A program made the translations under genes and the position numbers. This document shows, in pieces, positions 8,094 to 16,636 of a stretch of DNA of 36,530 nt (positions within the stretch are counted from its first letter, which is position 1; every line of letters begins with the position of its first letter). The notes beneath the pieces are model-generated. The model had not been told where the DNA came from. It did no database searches and saw only the letters and a list, made by a program, of their open reading frames with translations. The stretch is taken from assembly GCA_013361685.1 (NCBI GenBank), contig JABFXP010000642.1, forward strand, positions 1 through 36,530, read 5' to 3'. This DNA comes from Catenulispora sp. (lineage in GTDB: Bacteria > Actinomycetota > Actinomycetes > Streptomycetales > Catenulisporaceae).

Positions 8094-9656
8094 TCAGTTC
8101 ACCGGCGTGTCGTCCGACTGATTGCCGCCAGAGACTGAGGGCTTCTGCCCTACAGGCCGCTCTCCCACCGCCGGCCCCGCGTCAGCGCGCCCGGCCTCAT
8201 ACGCCGCCCCCTCACTCCGCGCCTCCGGCACCGGCTTCTTCCCGAACCGCTTGAACAGCGCTTCCTGCACCTCGGTGGTGTCGCGATTCTTCGTCTCCGG
8301 CACGAAGCGGCCGACGAACAAGAAGCCCAGGACGCAGACCCCGGCGAAGATCAGGAACGTCTGGCCCTGGCCGATGCCGTTGGCGACGGTCAGGAAGGAC
8401 TGGCTGACGATGAAGTTCGACATCCAGTTGACCGTGGTGGCCGCGCTGGAGCCGTCGGCTTTGGCCTTGGTGGGGAAGATCTCGCCGACCAGGACCCAGA
8501 ACACCGGGCCCAGGCCGCCGGCGAAGGCGGCGATGTAGGCCACCATGAACAGCAGCGTCAGGTTGCTGTTCCAGTGCCAGATGAAGCTGAAGCCCAGCAG
8601 GGCCACGAAGCCGGCCATGAAGCCCAGCGAGATCAGCAGGAGCTGGCGGCGGCCCAGGCGGTCGATGGTGTTGATGGCGACGACCGTCATCACGAAGTTG
8701 ATGATGCCGATGTAGACCGAGTAGATGATCGAGTTGCTGGCGCTGCGGCCGGTCTGCTCGATGATCGTCGGCGCGTAATAGATGATGGTGTTGATGCCGC
8801 CGAACTGCTGGAGTGCGGCCATGGTGAGGCCGACGACCAGGGCCGGGCGTACCGCCGGCGTCAGAAGGACGCGCCAGCCCTTCTCGTCCTTGCCGCGGGC
8901 CGCTTCCTGGCGGGCGGCCTGGGCGGCGCGCTGCCGGTAGACCTCGATGATCTCGTCGGCCTGCTTGTCGTCGGTGACCTTCCGCAGCCCCTTGCGCAGG
9001 TCTTCCGTGCGGCCTTGAGTGAACAGCCAGGCGGGGGACTCCGGGACGATGAACCACACGCCCAGGCTCAGCACCAGGGCGGGGATCGCGCCGAAGGCGA
9101 ACATCGCGCGCCAGTTGCCGCTGTGTGAGAACGCCAGGTCGATCAGGTAGGAGCACAGGATGCCGACCGTGATCAGCAGCTGGTTCAAGGACAGGATGCG
9201 GCCGCGGATGTTCGACGGGGAGATCTCGCCGAGGTAGACCGGGACCGAGGCGGAGGCGGAGCCGACGGCCAGGCCCAGAATGAACCGGGCGACCAGCAGC
9301 GTCCCGTAGTTGTGCGACACCACCGCGACCAGGGTGCCGAGGGCGAACACCAGGCCGAAGATGGTGACCGCCTTCTTGCGGCCCAGGTCGTCGCAGATCT
9401 TGCCGGCCACCAGGGCGCCGATCATGGCGCCGATCAGCAGGACGCTGACCACGCTGCCCTGTTCGGAGCTGGAGAGGCTGAAGTCCTTGGTGATGTAAAG
9501 CAGTGCCCCGGAGACCACGCCGGTGTCGAAGCCGAACAGGAAGCCGCCGACGGCGATCAGGACCGCCCACAGCCAGATCCGCCGCTCGCCCTGCTTGGGC
9601 AGCGTGATGGCGGTGATCGGCCCGGTGGTGCCGGGTTCCCGGGAGAAACCTTGCAT
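8094..9656 (-). CDS. MFS sugar porter family transporter
   Basis: The 520-residue protein is a 12-helix sugar:proton symporter or facilitator of the sugar porter family. Diagnostic marks occur in order: GFDTGVVSGALLYI in helix 1, DLGRKKAV, PVYLGEISPSNIRGR, PESPAWLF, a cytoplasmic central loop, QQFGGINTIIYYAPTI in helix 7, DRLGRR, and VPETKNRDTTE at the end of helix 12. The C-terminal 60 residues are a disordered, charged tail. The ATG at 9656 begins MQGFSREPG just before the first helix, although its ribosome binding site is weak. Together with the convergent zwf and aldose epimerase it suggests uptake and oxidation of a hexose. Confidence 0.9.
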   Translation of the reverse strand: MQGFSREPGTTGPITAITLPKQGERRIWLWAVLIAVGGFLFGFDTGVVSGALLYITKDFSLSSSEQGSVVSVLLIGAMIGALVAGKICDDLGRKKAVTIFGLVFALGTLVAVVSHNYGTLLVARFILGLAVGSASASVPVYLGEISPSNIRGRILSLNQLLITVGILCSYLIDLAFSHSGNWRAMFAFGAIPALVLSLGVWFIVPESPAWLFTQGRTEDLRKGLRKVTDDKQADEIIEVYRQRAAQAARQEAARGKDEKGWRVLLTPAVRPALVVGLTMAALQQFGGINTIIYYAPTIIEQTGRSASNSIIYSVYIGIINFVMTVVAINTIDRLGRRQLLLISLGFMAGFVALLGFSFIWHWNSNLTLLFMVAYIAAFAGGLGPVFWVLVGEIFPTKAKADGSSAATTVNWMSNFIVSQSFLTVANGIGQGQTFLIFAGVCVLGFLFVGRFVPETKNRDTTEVQEALFKRFGKKPVPEARSEGAAYEAGRADAGPAVGERPVGQKPSVSGGNQSDDTPVN

Positions 9657-9808
9657 CGCATCGCTCGCATTTCTCGGCAACAGTCGCGGTCCGGCGCCGC
9701 CCACTCGTGCCGAGACAAGGTCCAGACCTGGGCTGACGTCGCCTCTGTCTTTCCTGACCAGGGCCGGGGATGCCGACACCCGCGGTGCTCCGAATGGTGT
9801 GCCGGGCG

Positions 9809-10663
9809 CTACGTCCCCAGCGCGAGCAGCGGCGGCTCTCCGCGTTCGGCGGCCAGCCGGTCCCGTTCGGCGAGGAGCGCGGTGGTGGCGGCGTCGGCGG
9901 GCAGGAACGACTCCAGCATCACTTCGGCCACCGTGACGTCGACCGCCGTGGCGAACGTCGACAGCGCGGTCAGCAGCCGCAGCTCGCCTTCGGGCGCGGT
10001 CAGGCGCAGCGGCACCGCGAAACCGAGGTGGTCGGTCCCGGCGGGAGCCGCGGGCACGTAGCCCGCCAACTCGTCCACCAGGGCGTTGAGCTCCCGGTCC
10101 GGACTCTGCGACGCCATCGCGCTCAAGTTCTCCACGACGTGCCGCCCCCACTGCGCCAGGTTGGCCACGCGCGGCGCCATGCCGTCGGGGTGCAGCATGA
10201 TCCGGAAGACGTTGACCGGCGGCTTGAGCAGCTCCGGGGAGCAGCCCTCCAGGAACACCGCGATCGCCCGGTTCGCCGCGAGCAGCCGTCCCGGCCGCCG
10301 CACGATCAGCGCCGGATACGGCAGGTGCCCCTGGATCACCTGCGCCAGTGCCTCCCGGACCGGCGCCAGGGCCGGGCCGTCGAAGCTGGTCTCTTCGAAC
10401 GCGGGCGCGTATCCGGCTGAGAACAACAGGGCATTGCGTTCACGCAGCGTGAGCCGCAGCGACTCGGCCAGCCGCAGCACGATCGCCCGTCCCGGATGCG
10501 ACCGGCCCTGCTCCATGAAGCTGAGGTGCCGTTGCGTGGTGCCGGCCTGGTTGGCCAGCTCCAGCTGGCTCACGCGGCGCAGGGTGCGCCACCGTCGCAG
10601 CTCGACGCCGAACGCCGGCGGCTTCTTGGAGATCACGGTGCCCACAAGGGAAGTCTTCGCCAC
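9809..10663 (-). CDS. XRE-family regulator with MmyB-like ligand domain
   Basis: The 284-residue product has an N-terminal helix-turn-helix (about 18-75; ELRRWRTLRRVSQLELANQA, then TTQRHLSFMEQGRSHPGR), and a C-terminal domain of the MmyB type (LLAANRAIAVFLEG, NVFRIMLHPDG, VENLSA). Such proteins repress or activate neighbouring oxidoreductase genes, often in response to a small lipid-like ligand. It is divergent from the quinone oxidoreductase-like gene with only 67 bp between the starts, and that gap holds a palindrome. The start is uncertain: GTG at 10663 gives the longest version and GTG codons at about residues 7 and 10 are alternatives. No strong ribosome binding site is visible. Confidence 0.85.
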   Translation of the reverse strand: MAKTSLVGTVISKKPPAFGVELRRWRTLRRVSQLELANQAGTTQRHLSFMEQGRSHPGRAIVLRLAESLRLTLRERNALLFSAGYAPAFEETSFDGPALAPVREALAQVIQGHLPYPALIVRRPGRLLAANRAIAVFLEGCSPELLKPPVNVFRIMLHPDGMAPRVANLAQWGRHVVENLSAMASQSPDRELNALVDELAGYVPAAPAGTDHLGFAVPLRLTAPEGELRLLTALSTFATAVDVTVAEVMLESFLPADAATTALLAERDRLAAERGEPPLLALGT

Positions 10664-10680
10664 CGCCCGGTCTGAGGTCT

Positions 10681-10696
10681 ATTCCCTGCCGGGAAT
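10681..10696. promoter_or_regulatory. Candidate operator between divergent genes
   Basis: Six-base inverted arms (ATTCCC and GGGAAT) flank TGCC in the 67-bp gap between the XRE regulator and the oxidoreductase. Position and symmetry suit the regulator's own binding site controlling both genes. This is inference from structure only. Confidence 0.4.
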
Positions 10697-10730
10697 TGGA
10701 ACGCCTCATGTCGCCCCGCAGCCTTGCTTC

Positions 10731-11744
10731 ATGCGTACTTACCGTCTCGCCAAGCCAGGCTCCGGGGACCTCGTCGAGCTCGAGACCGCCGACCGGCCAG
10801 CCCCGGGCCGTACCCAGCTCCTGGTCAGGACCCGCGCCGCGGCGCTCAACCGGCGCGACTTGTTCATCACGTCCGGTCGCTACCCGCTGCCGGCGCGGCC
10901 CGGTGTCGTGCCGCTCAGCGACGGCGCCGGGGAGGTGGTCGCGGTCGGTGCGGACGTCGCCCGCTTCGCCGTCGGCGACCGGGTCACCGCCTCCTACTGG
11001 CCGCGCTGGATCAGCGGACCGCTGCGGCCCGAGGTGGTGGATCAGCTCGGCTGCACCGTCGATGGCTGGCTGGCCGAGTACGTGCTGCTGGAGGAGACCG
11101 CGGCGGTCGCCGTGCCCGAGCACCTGACGTGGGCCGAGGCCGCGGCGCTGCCCTGCGCGGGGCTGACCGCCTGGAACGCCCTGACCAGGCCCGGCACGCT
11201 CGTCCCCGGCGCGACGGTGCTGACGCTCGGCACCGGCGACGTGTCCCTGTTCGCGGTCCAGCTCGCCAAGCAGATGGGCTGCCGCGTCATCGCCACCACC
11301 TCCAGCGCGGCGAAGGCCGAACGGCTGCGGGCGCTGGGCGCGGACGACGTCGTCGACTATCTCGCCCACCCGGAGTGGTCCGGCGAGGTCCGCCGCCTCA
11401 CCGGCGGCGCCGGCGCGGACCTGGTCGTGGAGACCCGCGGCCCGGCCACCTTCGGCCAGTCGCTGCGCGCCGCGGCGACCTACGCGCAGATCTGTCTGCT
11501 GTGGGTGGTCTCGGAGCCGCCGGAGGTCCTGACCGTCACCGAGAGCGACCTCCGCGGCTCGCTGGCCACCATCCGCCGCGAGTTCGTCGGGAACCGCACC
11601 GAGCTTGAAGCGCTGTGCCGGGCGGTCGCGGTGAGCGAGCTGCGGCCGGTGGTGGACCGGACTTTCGGCTTCGACGATGCTGTGCGGGCCTACGGCTCCT
11701 ACCGCGACCAGGACAGCTTCGGGAAGGTCGTCATCGAGTTCTAG
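10731..11744 (+). CDS. Zinc-independent quinone oxidoreductase-like MDR alcohol dehydrogenase
   Basis: The 337-residue product belongs to the medium-chain dehydrogenase/reductase superfamily. The N-terminal GroES-like domain includes AAALNRRDLFITSGRYPLP and PLSDGAGEVVAVG, and the Rossmann domain begins near LTLGTGDVSLFAVQLAKQMG with AKAERLRALGADDVVDY after it. The structural-zinc cysteines are absent, as in the quinone oxidoreductase/enoyl reductase branch. It probably reduces an unsaturated carbonyl or quinone with NADPH. The ATG at 10731 starts the conserved MRTYRL; the ribosome binding site is weak. It is likely controlled by the divergent XRE regulator, and the downstream ECF41 sigma factor is also typically found beside oxidoreductases. 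Confidence 0.85.
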   Translation: MRTYRLAKPGSGDLVELETADRPAPGRTQLLVRTRAAALNRRDLFITSGRYPLPARPGVVPLSDGAGEVVAVGADVARFAVGDRVTASYWPRWISGPLRPEVVDQLGCTVDGWLAEYVLLEETAAVAVPEHLTWAEAAALPCAGLTAWNALTRPGTLVPGATVLTLGTGDVSLFAVQLAKQMGCRVIATTSSAAKAERLRALGADDVVDYLAHPEWSGEVRRLTGGAGADLVVETRGPATFGQSLRAAATYAQICLLWVVSEPPEVLTVTESDLRGSLATIRREFVGNRTELEALCRAVAVSELRPVVDRTFGFDDAVRAYGSYRDQDSFGKVVIEF

Positions 11745-11815
11745 ACGGCTCAACCCCTAAATAGATGGAACTGGATGCCGAGGCAGCCGAGGCTGTAGCG
11801 CCCCGTAGCGGCCGA

Positions 11816-11842
11816 TGTCACAAACGATCACCCCGCCTCGTC
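11816..11842 (+). promoter_or_regulatory. ECF41-type sigma-factor promoter
   Basis: TGTCACA at 11816-11822 and CGTC at 11839-11842 are separated by 16 bases. These are the -35 and -10 elements described for ECF41 sigma factors, which regulate their own transcription. The gene starting at 11913 encodes an ECF41 protein, so autoregulation is expected. Confidence 0.8.
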
Positions 11843-11912
11843 CTGTGCGGTGAGGTCGCGGTTCGATGGGAACGGACGGCCCGGCCGCACACGGCACCAA
11901 GGAGGCACTGGT

Positions 11913-12851
11913 ATGTCCGGCAACGGTATGACCCGCGCGCAGGAGTTCGAGGAACTGCGCCCGCTGCTGTTCTCGATCGCGTACCGGATCCTGGGCAGCG
12001 TCGCCGAGGCGGAGGACGCCGTCCAGGAGACGTGGGTGCGGTGGCAGGTGTCGGACACCGAGCCGGCCTCCACCAAGTCGTTCCTGTCGGCGGTGGTCAC
12101 TCGGGTTTCGATCGATGTGCTGCGGTCGGCGCGGGTGCGGCGGGAGGAGTACGTCGGGCCGTGGATGCCCGAACCGCTGCTCTCCGACCCGTATGAGGAC
12201 CCTGAGCGGGCGGCCGAGCTGGCCGATTCGGTGTCGATGGCGGCGTTGCTGTTGCTGGAGCGGCTCAGCCCGCTGGAGCGTGCGGTGTTCGTGCTGCGCG
12301 AGGTGTTCGGGTTCGGGTTCGCTGAGGTCGCCGCGGCGGTCGGCCGCTCCGAGGGCGCGTGCCGCCAGCTCGCGCATCGGGCGCGGCAGCACATGGATGC
12401 CGGCCGGCCGCGGTTCGAGGCTGACCGCAAGGAACGGGAGGAACTGGCCGGGCGCTTCTTCGACGCCTTCCGTGAGGGCGACGTCGACGGTCTGCGTGAA
12501 CTGCTCGCCGCGGATGTGGTCTTGGTCGGCGATGCCGGCGGCAAGGCGCCGCTGCTGACCAGCCACCTGGTGGGCGTGGCCAACGTCAGCATGCTGATGG
12601 GCGAGCTGATCCGCTACTTCCGTCTGCTCGGTGTGGTCTTCGAGACCCACGACCTCAACGGTCAGCCCGGCGCCATCTTCCGCGATGCCGACGGCAAGGT
12701 GCTCAGCACCCTGACCCTGGATGTGCTCGACGGCCGGATCACCACCGTCCGCGGGCTGGTCAACCCGGACAAGCTCGGCCACCTGGGCCCGGTCGCCGAC
12801 GCCTACGCACTGCGTCGTTCAGCTGAGCAGACACCGCCCGGCCCGGAGTGA
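11913..12851 (+). CDS. ECF41-family RNA polymerase sigma factor with SnoaL-like extension
   Basis: The 312-residue protein has sigma region 2 (FEELRPLLFSIAYRILGS with EDAVQETWVRW, about 11-45), region 4 (LERLSPLERAVFVLREVFGF to RQLAHRARQHM, about 115-161), and a C-terminal SnoaL-like domain (about 175-300). All three ECF41 hallmarks are seen: a W-M-P-E-P linker (usual WLPEP), a GDAGGKAP motif (usual DGGGK), and NPDKL near the end. The extension is known to regulate the sigma factor in place of an anti-sigma. AAGGAGG lies 7 bases before the ATG. The upstream oxidoreductase is a likely target or partner, since ECF41 genes usually neighbour oxidoreductases, epimerases or carboxymuconolactone decarboxylases. 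Confidence 0.92.
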   Translation: MSGNGMTRAQEFEELRPLLFSIAYRILGSVAEAEDAVQETWVRWQVSDTEPASTKSFLSAVVTRVSIDVLRSARVRREEYVGPWMPEPLLSDPYEDPERAAELADSVSMAALLLLERLSPLERAVFVLREVFGFGFAEVAAAVGRSEGACRQLAHRARQHMDAGRPRFEADRKEREELAGRFFDAFREGDVDGLRELLAADVVLVGDAGGKAPLLTSHLVGVANVSMLMGELIRYFRLLGVVFETHDLNGQPGAIFRDADGKVLSTLTLDVLDGRITTVRGLVNPDKLGHLGPVADAYALRRSAEQTPPGPE

Positions 12852-12860
12852 GCCGGGCCG
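12839..12860. terminator. Hairpin over the ECF41 stop codon
   Basis: Eight-base G/C arms (12839-12846 and 12853-12860) flank a 6-base loop that contains the stop codon. The gap to the convergent ABC permease gene is only 31 bp, so the hairpin may serve both directions. There is no T-run. Confidence 0.45.
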
Positions 12861-12882
12861 TCAGCCCGTCGACCCCGCTCAC

Positions 12883-13671
12883 TCACACATCGCGCCACCG
12901 GATGGCGAGCAGCGCGACCACCACCGCCAGCAGCGGCCAGAGCAGGTAGACGAGCCAGCATCCGCCGACCGTCGGGTTCGCGAAGCCCGTGATGTCCGGC
13001 GGGGGCGACAGATACACCCGGTGGATCAGCGTCAGCCCCTGCCACGCGGCGAACGGCGTCGCGTTGTGGAGGTCGTTGACCCAGGCATGCTTCTCCGACG
13101 TGACGAACGTCGGCAGCAGCACCAGCAGCACGCTGACCGTGACGATCGTGGTCGCGGTGTGCCGGATGAGCACGCCGATGCTCAGCCCGACCAGGGCGCT
13201 CAACGGAAAGAGCAGCACCGAGGAGGCCATCGCGCGCTGGAAGTCCGGATTGCTGAGCAGCGCCGACGGGAAACGGTGCTGCCCGGCCAGAATCATCGTG
13301 ACCACGAACGACAGCACGTACGTCACCAGGCCCGCGATCGCGGTGACCGCCGTGACCACGATCGACTTCGCGGCGATCACCTCGGTGCGCGCGGGTACGG
13401 CGGCGAACGTCGACCGAATCAGGCCACTGCTGTATTCGCTGACGACGACCATCGCCCCGATGCAGCCGAATATATAGAGGACGACGATGTGGGCGTTGTT
13501 CGTGAACACACCACCTCCGACGCGCACGCGGGCCCCGCGCGCCACGCGTCCGTCGGCGAGCACCGCGTTCACGTTGCAATACAGCACTCCGAGCGCTCCG
13601 AGGACCAGCCCGGCGACGAAGGATCGCAGAGAGCGGATTTTGACCCACTCGGCCCGCAGCAGATCCGTCAT
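12883..13671 (-). CDS. ABC-2 type transporter permease
   Basis: The 262-residue product begins MTDLLRAEWVKIRSLRSF, the usual start of ABC-2 permeases, and has about six membrane segments including FVAGLVLGALGVLYC, IVVLYIFGCIGAMVVV, SIVVTAVTAIAGLVTYVLSF, SVLLFPLSALVGLSIGVLI and a final LVYLLWPLLAVVVALLAI. YSSGLIRSTFAAVPAR lies between the second and third segments. Its ATG overlaps the ATPase stop as ATGA, so the two are translated together as one transporter. The substrate is unknown; with the divergent kinase/regulator pair, export of or defence against a membrane-active compound is plausible. Confidence 0.88.
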   Translation of the reverse strand: MTDLLRAEWVKIRSLRSFVAGLVLGALGVLYCNVNAVLADGRVARGARVRVGGGVFTNNAHIVVLYIFGCIGAMVVVSEYSSGLIRSTFAAVPARTEVIAAKSIVVTAVTAIAGLVTYVLSFVVTMILAGQHRFPSALLSNPDFQRAMASSVLLFPLSALVGLSIGVLIRHTATTIVTVSVLLVLLPTFVTSEKHAWVNDLHNATPFAAWQGLTLIHRVYLSPPPDITGFANPTVGGCWLVYLLWPLLAVVVALLAIRWRDV

Positions 13672-14405
13672 GGCGTGCCTCCGGCGAGGTAGTCGAGACG
13701 GTCGGCGGTCAGCTCCATGAACACGTCCTCCAACGAGGCCGACGGCGCCGCACCACGAGCCGCGAACTCCTCCACGCTCTCGTCGGCGAGCAGCGTGCCG
13801 CGCCCGATGACGACCAGCCGGTCGGCCGACTGCGCCATCTCGCTCATGAGGTGGCTGGAGACGAACACCGTCCGTCCCTCGCCGGCCAGACGCCGGAACA
13901 GCCCCCGGACCCAGGCGATGCCCGCGACGTCCAGCCCGTTGAACGGCTCGTCGAACACCAGCACCGGCGGGTCGCCGAGCAGCGCGGCGGCGATCCCGAG
14001 CCGCTGTTTCATGCCGAGCGAGAAACCGCCGATGCGGCGGCGCGCGACGTTGTCCAGCCCGACTTCTCCGAGCACCTCGGGGACCCGGCCGCGCGGCAGG
14101 CCGTTGCTCCAGGCGAGGGCGGCGAGGTGGTCCCGGGCCGTCCGTCCGCCGTGCACGTCCGTCGCGTCGAGCAGCGCGCCGACGTGGCGCAGACCCCTGC
14201 GATGCGTGCGGAAGACCTGGCCGCCGACCGTCACCCGGCCGCCGTCCGGTGCGTGCAGGCCGAGGATCAGGCGCAGCGTGGTCGACTTCCCGGAGCCGTT
14301 CGGCCCGAGGAAGCCGGTGACGTGGCCGGGGCGGACCGTGAAGGTGAGACGGTCCACGGCGGTGGTGCGGCCGTAGTGCTTGGTCAGTTCCTGGGCTTCG
14401 ATCAC
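13668..14405 (-). CDS. ABC transporter ATP-binding protein
   Basis: The 245-residue ATPase has Walker A GPNGSGKST (34-42), a signature FSLGMKQR (128-135), and Walker B VLVFDEP (148-154) followed by the D-loop FNGLD. The switch His is in VSSHLMSE. The GTG at 14405 starts VIEAQELTKHYG; a CAGG sequence lies about 8 bases upstream and longer forms would add an arginine/proline-rich tail of no use. It is the first gene of the two-gene transporter operon and faces the histidine kinase gene across 133 bp. Confidence 0.9.
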   Translation of the reverse strand: MIEAQELTKHYGRTTAVDRLTFTVRPGHVTGFLGPNGSGKSTTLRLILGLHAPDGGRVTVGGQVFRTHRRGLRHVGALLDATDVHGGRTARDHLAALAWSNGLPRGRVPEVLGEVGLDNVARRRIGGFSLGMKQRLGIAAALLGDPPVLVFDEPFNGLDVAGIAWVRGLFRRLAGEGRTVFVSSHLMSEMAQSADRLVVIGRGTLLADESVEEFAARGAAPSASLEDVFMELTADRLDYLAGGTP

Positions 14406-14525
14406 CCTTCGAGCCTGCCGCCGGGCCGGGAGGCCGGTCGTCGGAGCGGGGCAGGCAATCGCGCGCGCCGGTGTCTGCGGTGGTTGTACACCCGGCGGCG
14501 GATGCCACCGGGACCGGCGCGCGGT

Positions 14526-14531
14526 TAGCAT
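14526..14531 (+). promoter_or_regulatory. Candidate -10 box of a leaderless transcript
   Basis: TAGCAT fits the actinobacterial TANNNT -10 element and ends 7 bases before the kinase ATG at 14539. There is no ribosome binding site in between, so transcription would start at or next to the start codon, giving a leaderless mRNA. Confidence 0.45.
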
Positions 14532-14538
14532 CGGCCCC

Positions 14539-15825
14539 ATGGTCGGGGTACCGCGGTTCGCGCAGCTGAGGCGGGTGCCGCCGGGGGCGTGGGCGGTGGC
14601 GGCGTGGGCGGTGGCGACCGGCTACGCGCTGACTTTCACCCGGGAGTCGTACGTGTCCGTGCCCGCGCCGGGCAACGCGATGCTGCCGGTTCCTAGATCC
14701 GGCCCCGAACCCGGCCTCGAACCCGGCCTCGGTGCGGGACCGGGGTTCCGCTCGGTCGCGCCGGGGACCGTGCTGACGATCGCAGCCCTCGGGGCGCTCG
14801 CCACGCTCGTCGGCAGCGCTCTGCTACGCCGGTTTCCGCAGGCCGCACTGGGGTGCCTGCTCCTCGGGTCGGCGGTCGCTTCGGCGGCCTTGCACACCCC
14901 GGTGACGGTGATCCTCGAGTTCCTCCCCGCGGACATCGGCTTGTGGTACCTCGCCGATCGCGGCCCCCGGCGGGCATCGGCGACGGCGCTGGCGACGTCC
15001 GCCGCAGGATGGGTGCTTTACGCGGTGGGCCTTCGGACGCTGGCCGACTCCGGCGTGCTCGGCCCGCTCCTCAGAACCGGGCCGTATCAAGACTTCTTCA
15101 GCCTGGACGCCGTGATGGTCCTGTCCGGCTTGGTGTTCTGGCTCGTAGGGGAGTCCGGACGGCAGGCGCGGGCGCACGCCCGGAGCCGCGCCGCCGAGGC
15201 CGCGACCGCCGACCGTCTCCGGCTGTCGCGCGATCTGCACGACAGCGTCGCCCACGACATGGGCATCATCGCCGTGCTCGCCGGCGCGGCCGCGCGGGTC
15301 CTGGACACCCGGCCCGAGGCGGCGCGCGAGGCGCTGGCCGGCATCGAGACCACCAGCCGCGACACGCTGACCGGCCTGCAACGGATGCTGCGTACGCTGC
15401 GGCAGGACGAGCCGTGCGGCGACCCGGGCCTGCTCGACGTCGAGCAACTGGCGGCGCGTGCCTCGGGGGCGGGTGTGCGGGTCGAGCTGACCTGGAGCGG
15501 TGAACGCAGAACCCTGGCGCCGGAGATCGACCGGTCGGCCTACCGGATCATCCAGGAGGCGGTGACGAACGTGGTCCGGCACTCCGGCACCACCGCCTGC
15601 CGCGTCGCGGTCGGTTTCGAAGCGGACGCGCTGGCGATCGAGATCACCGATGACGGCCGCGGTGCGGCGGGTGCCGAGGACTTCGTTCGAAGTGCGGCTT
15701 CGGCATCCCAGAACGGTTTCGGGCTGCTGGGCATGCGCGAGCGCGTCAGCATGCTCAGCGGCCAGTTCAGCGCCGGGCCGCGTCCCGAGGGCGGCTTCCG
15801 GGTCGCCGCCCGGTTGCCGGCGTGA
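14539..15825 (+). CDS. NarL-type sensor histidine kinase
   Basis: The 428-residue protein has several N-terminal membrane segments (for example about 17-33, 76-96, 103-128, 150-170 and 190-205), then a HisKA_3 dimerisation domain with the phospho-acceptor His234 in LSRDLHDSVAHD, and an HATPase domain with the N-box EAVTNVVRHSG (Asn344), a DDGRG G1 box and GFGLLGMRERV. It would sense a membrane or extracellular signal and phosphorylate the next gene's product. A 12-bp in-frame duplication (14707-14730) gives GLEPGLGAGP in the first outer loop. The start follows a possible leaderless promoter. It is divergent from the ABC transporter, which it may control. Confidence 0.9.
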   Translation: MVGVPRFAQLRRVPPGAWAVAAWAVATGYALTFTRESYVSVPAPGNAMLPVPRSGPEPGLEPGLGAGPGFRSVAPGTVLTIAALGALATLVGSALLRRFPQAALGCLLLGSAVASAALHTPVTVILEFLPADIGLWYLADRGPRRASATALATSAAGWVLYAVGLRTLADSGVLGPLLRTGPYQDFFSLDAVMVLSGLVFWLVGESGRQARAHARSRAAEAATADRLRLSRDLHDSVAHDMGIIAVLAGAAARVLDTRPEAAREALAGIETTSRDTLTGLQRMLRTLRQDEPCGDPGLLDVEQLAARASGAGVRVELTWSGERRTLAPEIDRSAYRIIQEAVTNVVRHSGTTACRVAVGFEADALAIEITDDGRGAAGAEDFVRSAASASQNGFGLLGMRERVSMLSGQFSAGPRPEGGFRVAARLPA

Positions 15826-15982
15826 GCGGGCGGGGCCCGGTGGCGGCCGACTGTTCGCAGACGTTCGACGGCGAGCGCGTCGCCGTGCGCTGCGGCACGC
15901 CGGCGGCCGCCTCCGCTGTCGCCTCCGTCCCCGCTGCCGCCTCCGCCGCCTCCGCCGCCGCCCCGAACCGCAGGCAGCCGTC

Positions 15983-16636
15983 ATGACCATCCGCGTCCTC
16001 CTCGTCGACGACCAGCCGCTGATGCTCGTCGGCCTGCGCATGGTCATCAGCGAGACGCCGGACCTGGAGGTGGCCGGCACCGCCGCCGACGGCCGGGAGG
16101 CGGTGCGGCAGGCCCGCCAGCTGCGGCCGGACGTCGTGCTGATGGACATCCGGATGCCCGGCATGGACGGGATCGAGGCCACCGGGCTGGTGACCTACGG
16201 GCCGGACGCGCCGAAGGTCGCCGTGCTCACCACGTTCGACGACGACGAGTACGTCTACGCCGCGCTGCGGGCCGGGGCCAGCGGGTTCCTGGTGAAGAAC
16301 ATGGCGCTGGACGACATCCTCGCCGCGGTCCGCGTCGTCGCCGCCGGGGACGCGCTGCTCGCACCCGGCGTCACGCGCCGCCTGATCGAGCGGTTCACGG
16401 CCCGGCCCGCGCCCTCGGCGGCGGCGCGGCGGCTGGAGGCGATCACCGGCCGGGAACGGGAGGTGCTGGCGCTGATCGGCCGCGGCCTGACCAACGGGGA
16501 GATCGCCGACCGGCTGGCCATCACCGGCGCCACCGTCAAGACCTACATCACCCGGCTGCTCGCCAAGCTCGACGCCCGGGACCGGGTGCAGCTGGTCATC
16601 ATCGCCTACGAGACGGGGCTGGTGTCCGTGCCCTGA
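15983..16636 (+). CDS. NarL/LuxR-family response regulator
   Basis: The 217-residue protein has a receiver domain with the acidic pair DD near 9-10, the phospho-acceptor Asp55 in VVLMDIRMPG, the Thr in VLTTFDDDEY and the Lys of GFLVKN, and a C-terminal LuxR-type helix-turn-helix (about 155-215; ITGREREVLALIGRG and NGEIADRLAITGATVKTYI). It is the partner of the histidine kinase just upstream, from which it is separated by 157 bp of C-rich, repetitive sequence, so it may be cotranscribed. Its last 38 bases overlap the convergent RNA ligase gene. No strong ribosome binding site precedes the ATG. Confidence 0.9.
   Translation: MTIRVLLVDDQPLMLVGLRMVISETPDLEVAGTAADGREAVRQARQLRPDVVLMDIRMPGMDGIEATGLVTYGPDAPKVAVLTTFDDDEYVYAALRAGASGFLVKNMALDDILAAVRVVAAGDALLAPGVTRRLIERFTARPAPSAAARRLEAITGREREVLALIGRGLTNGEIADRLAITGATVKTYITRLLAKLDARDRVQLVIIAYETGLVSVP

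Noticed and set aside
12721-13692. Plus-strand open frame of 323 codons
   Set aside because: It is Arg/His/Gln-rich and antisense to the ABC permease with clear membrane segments.
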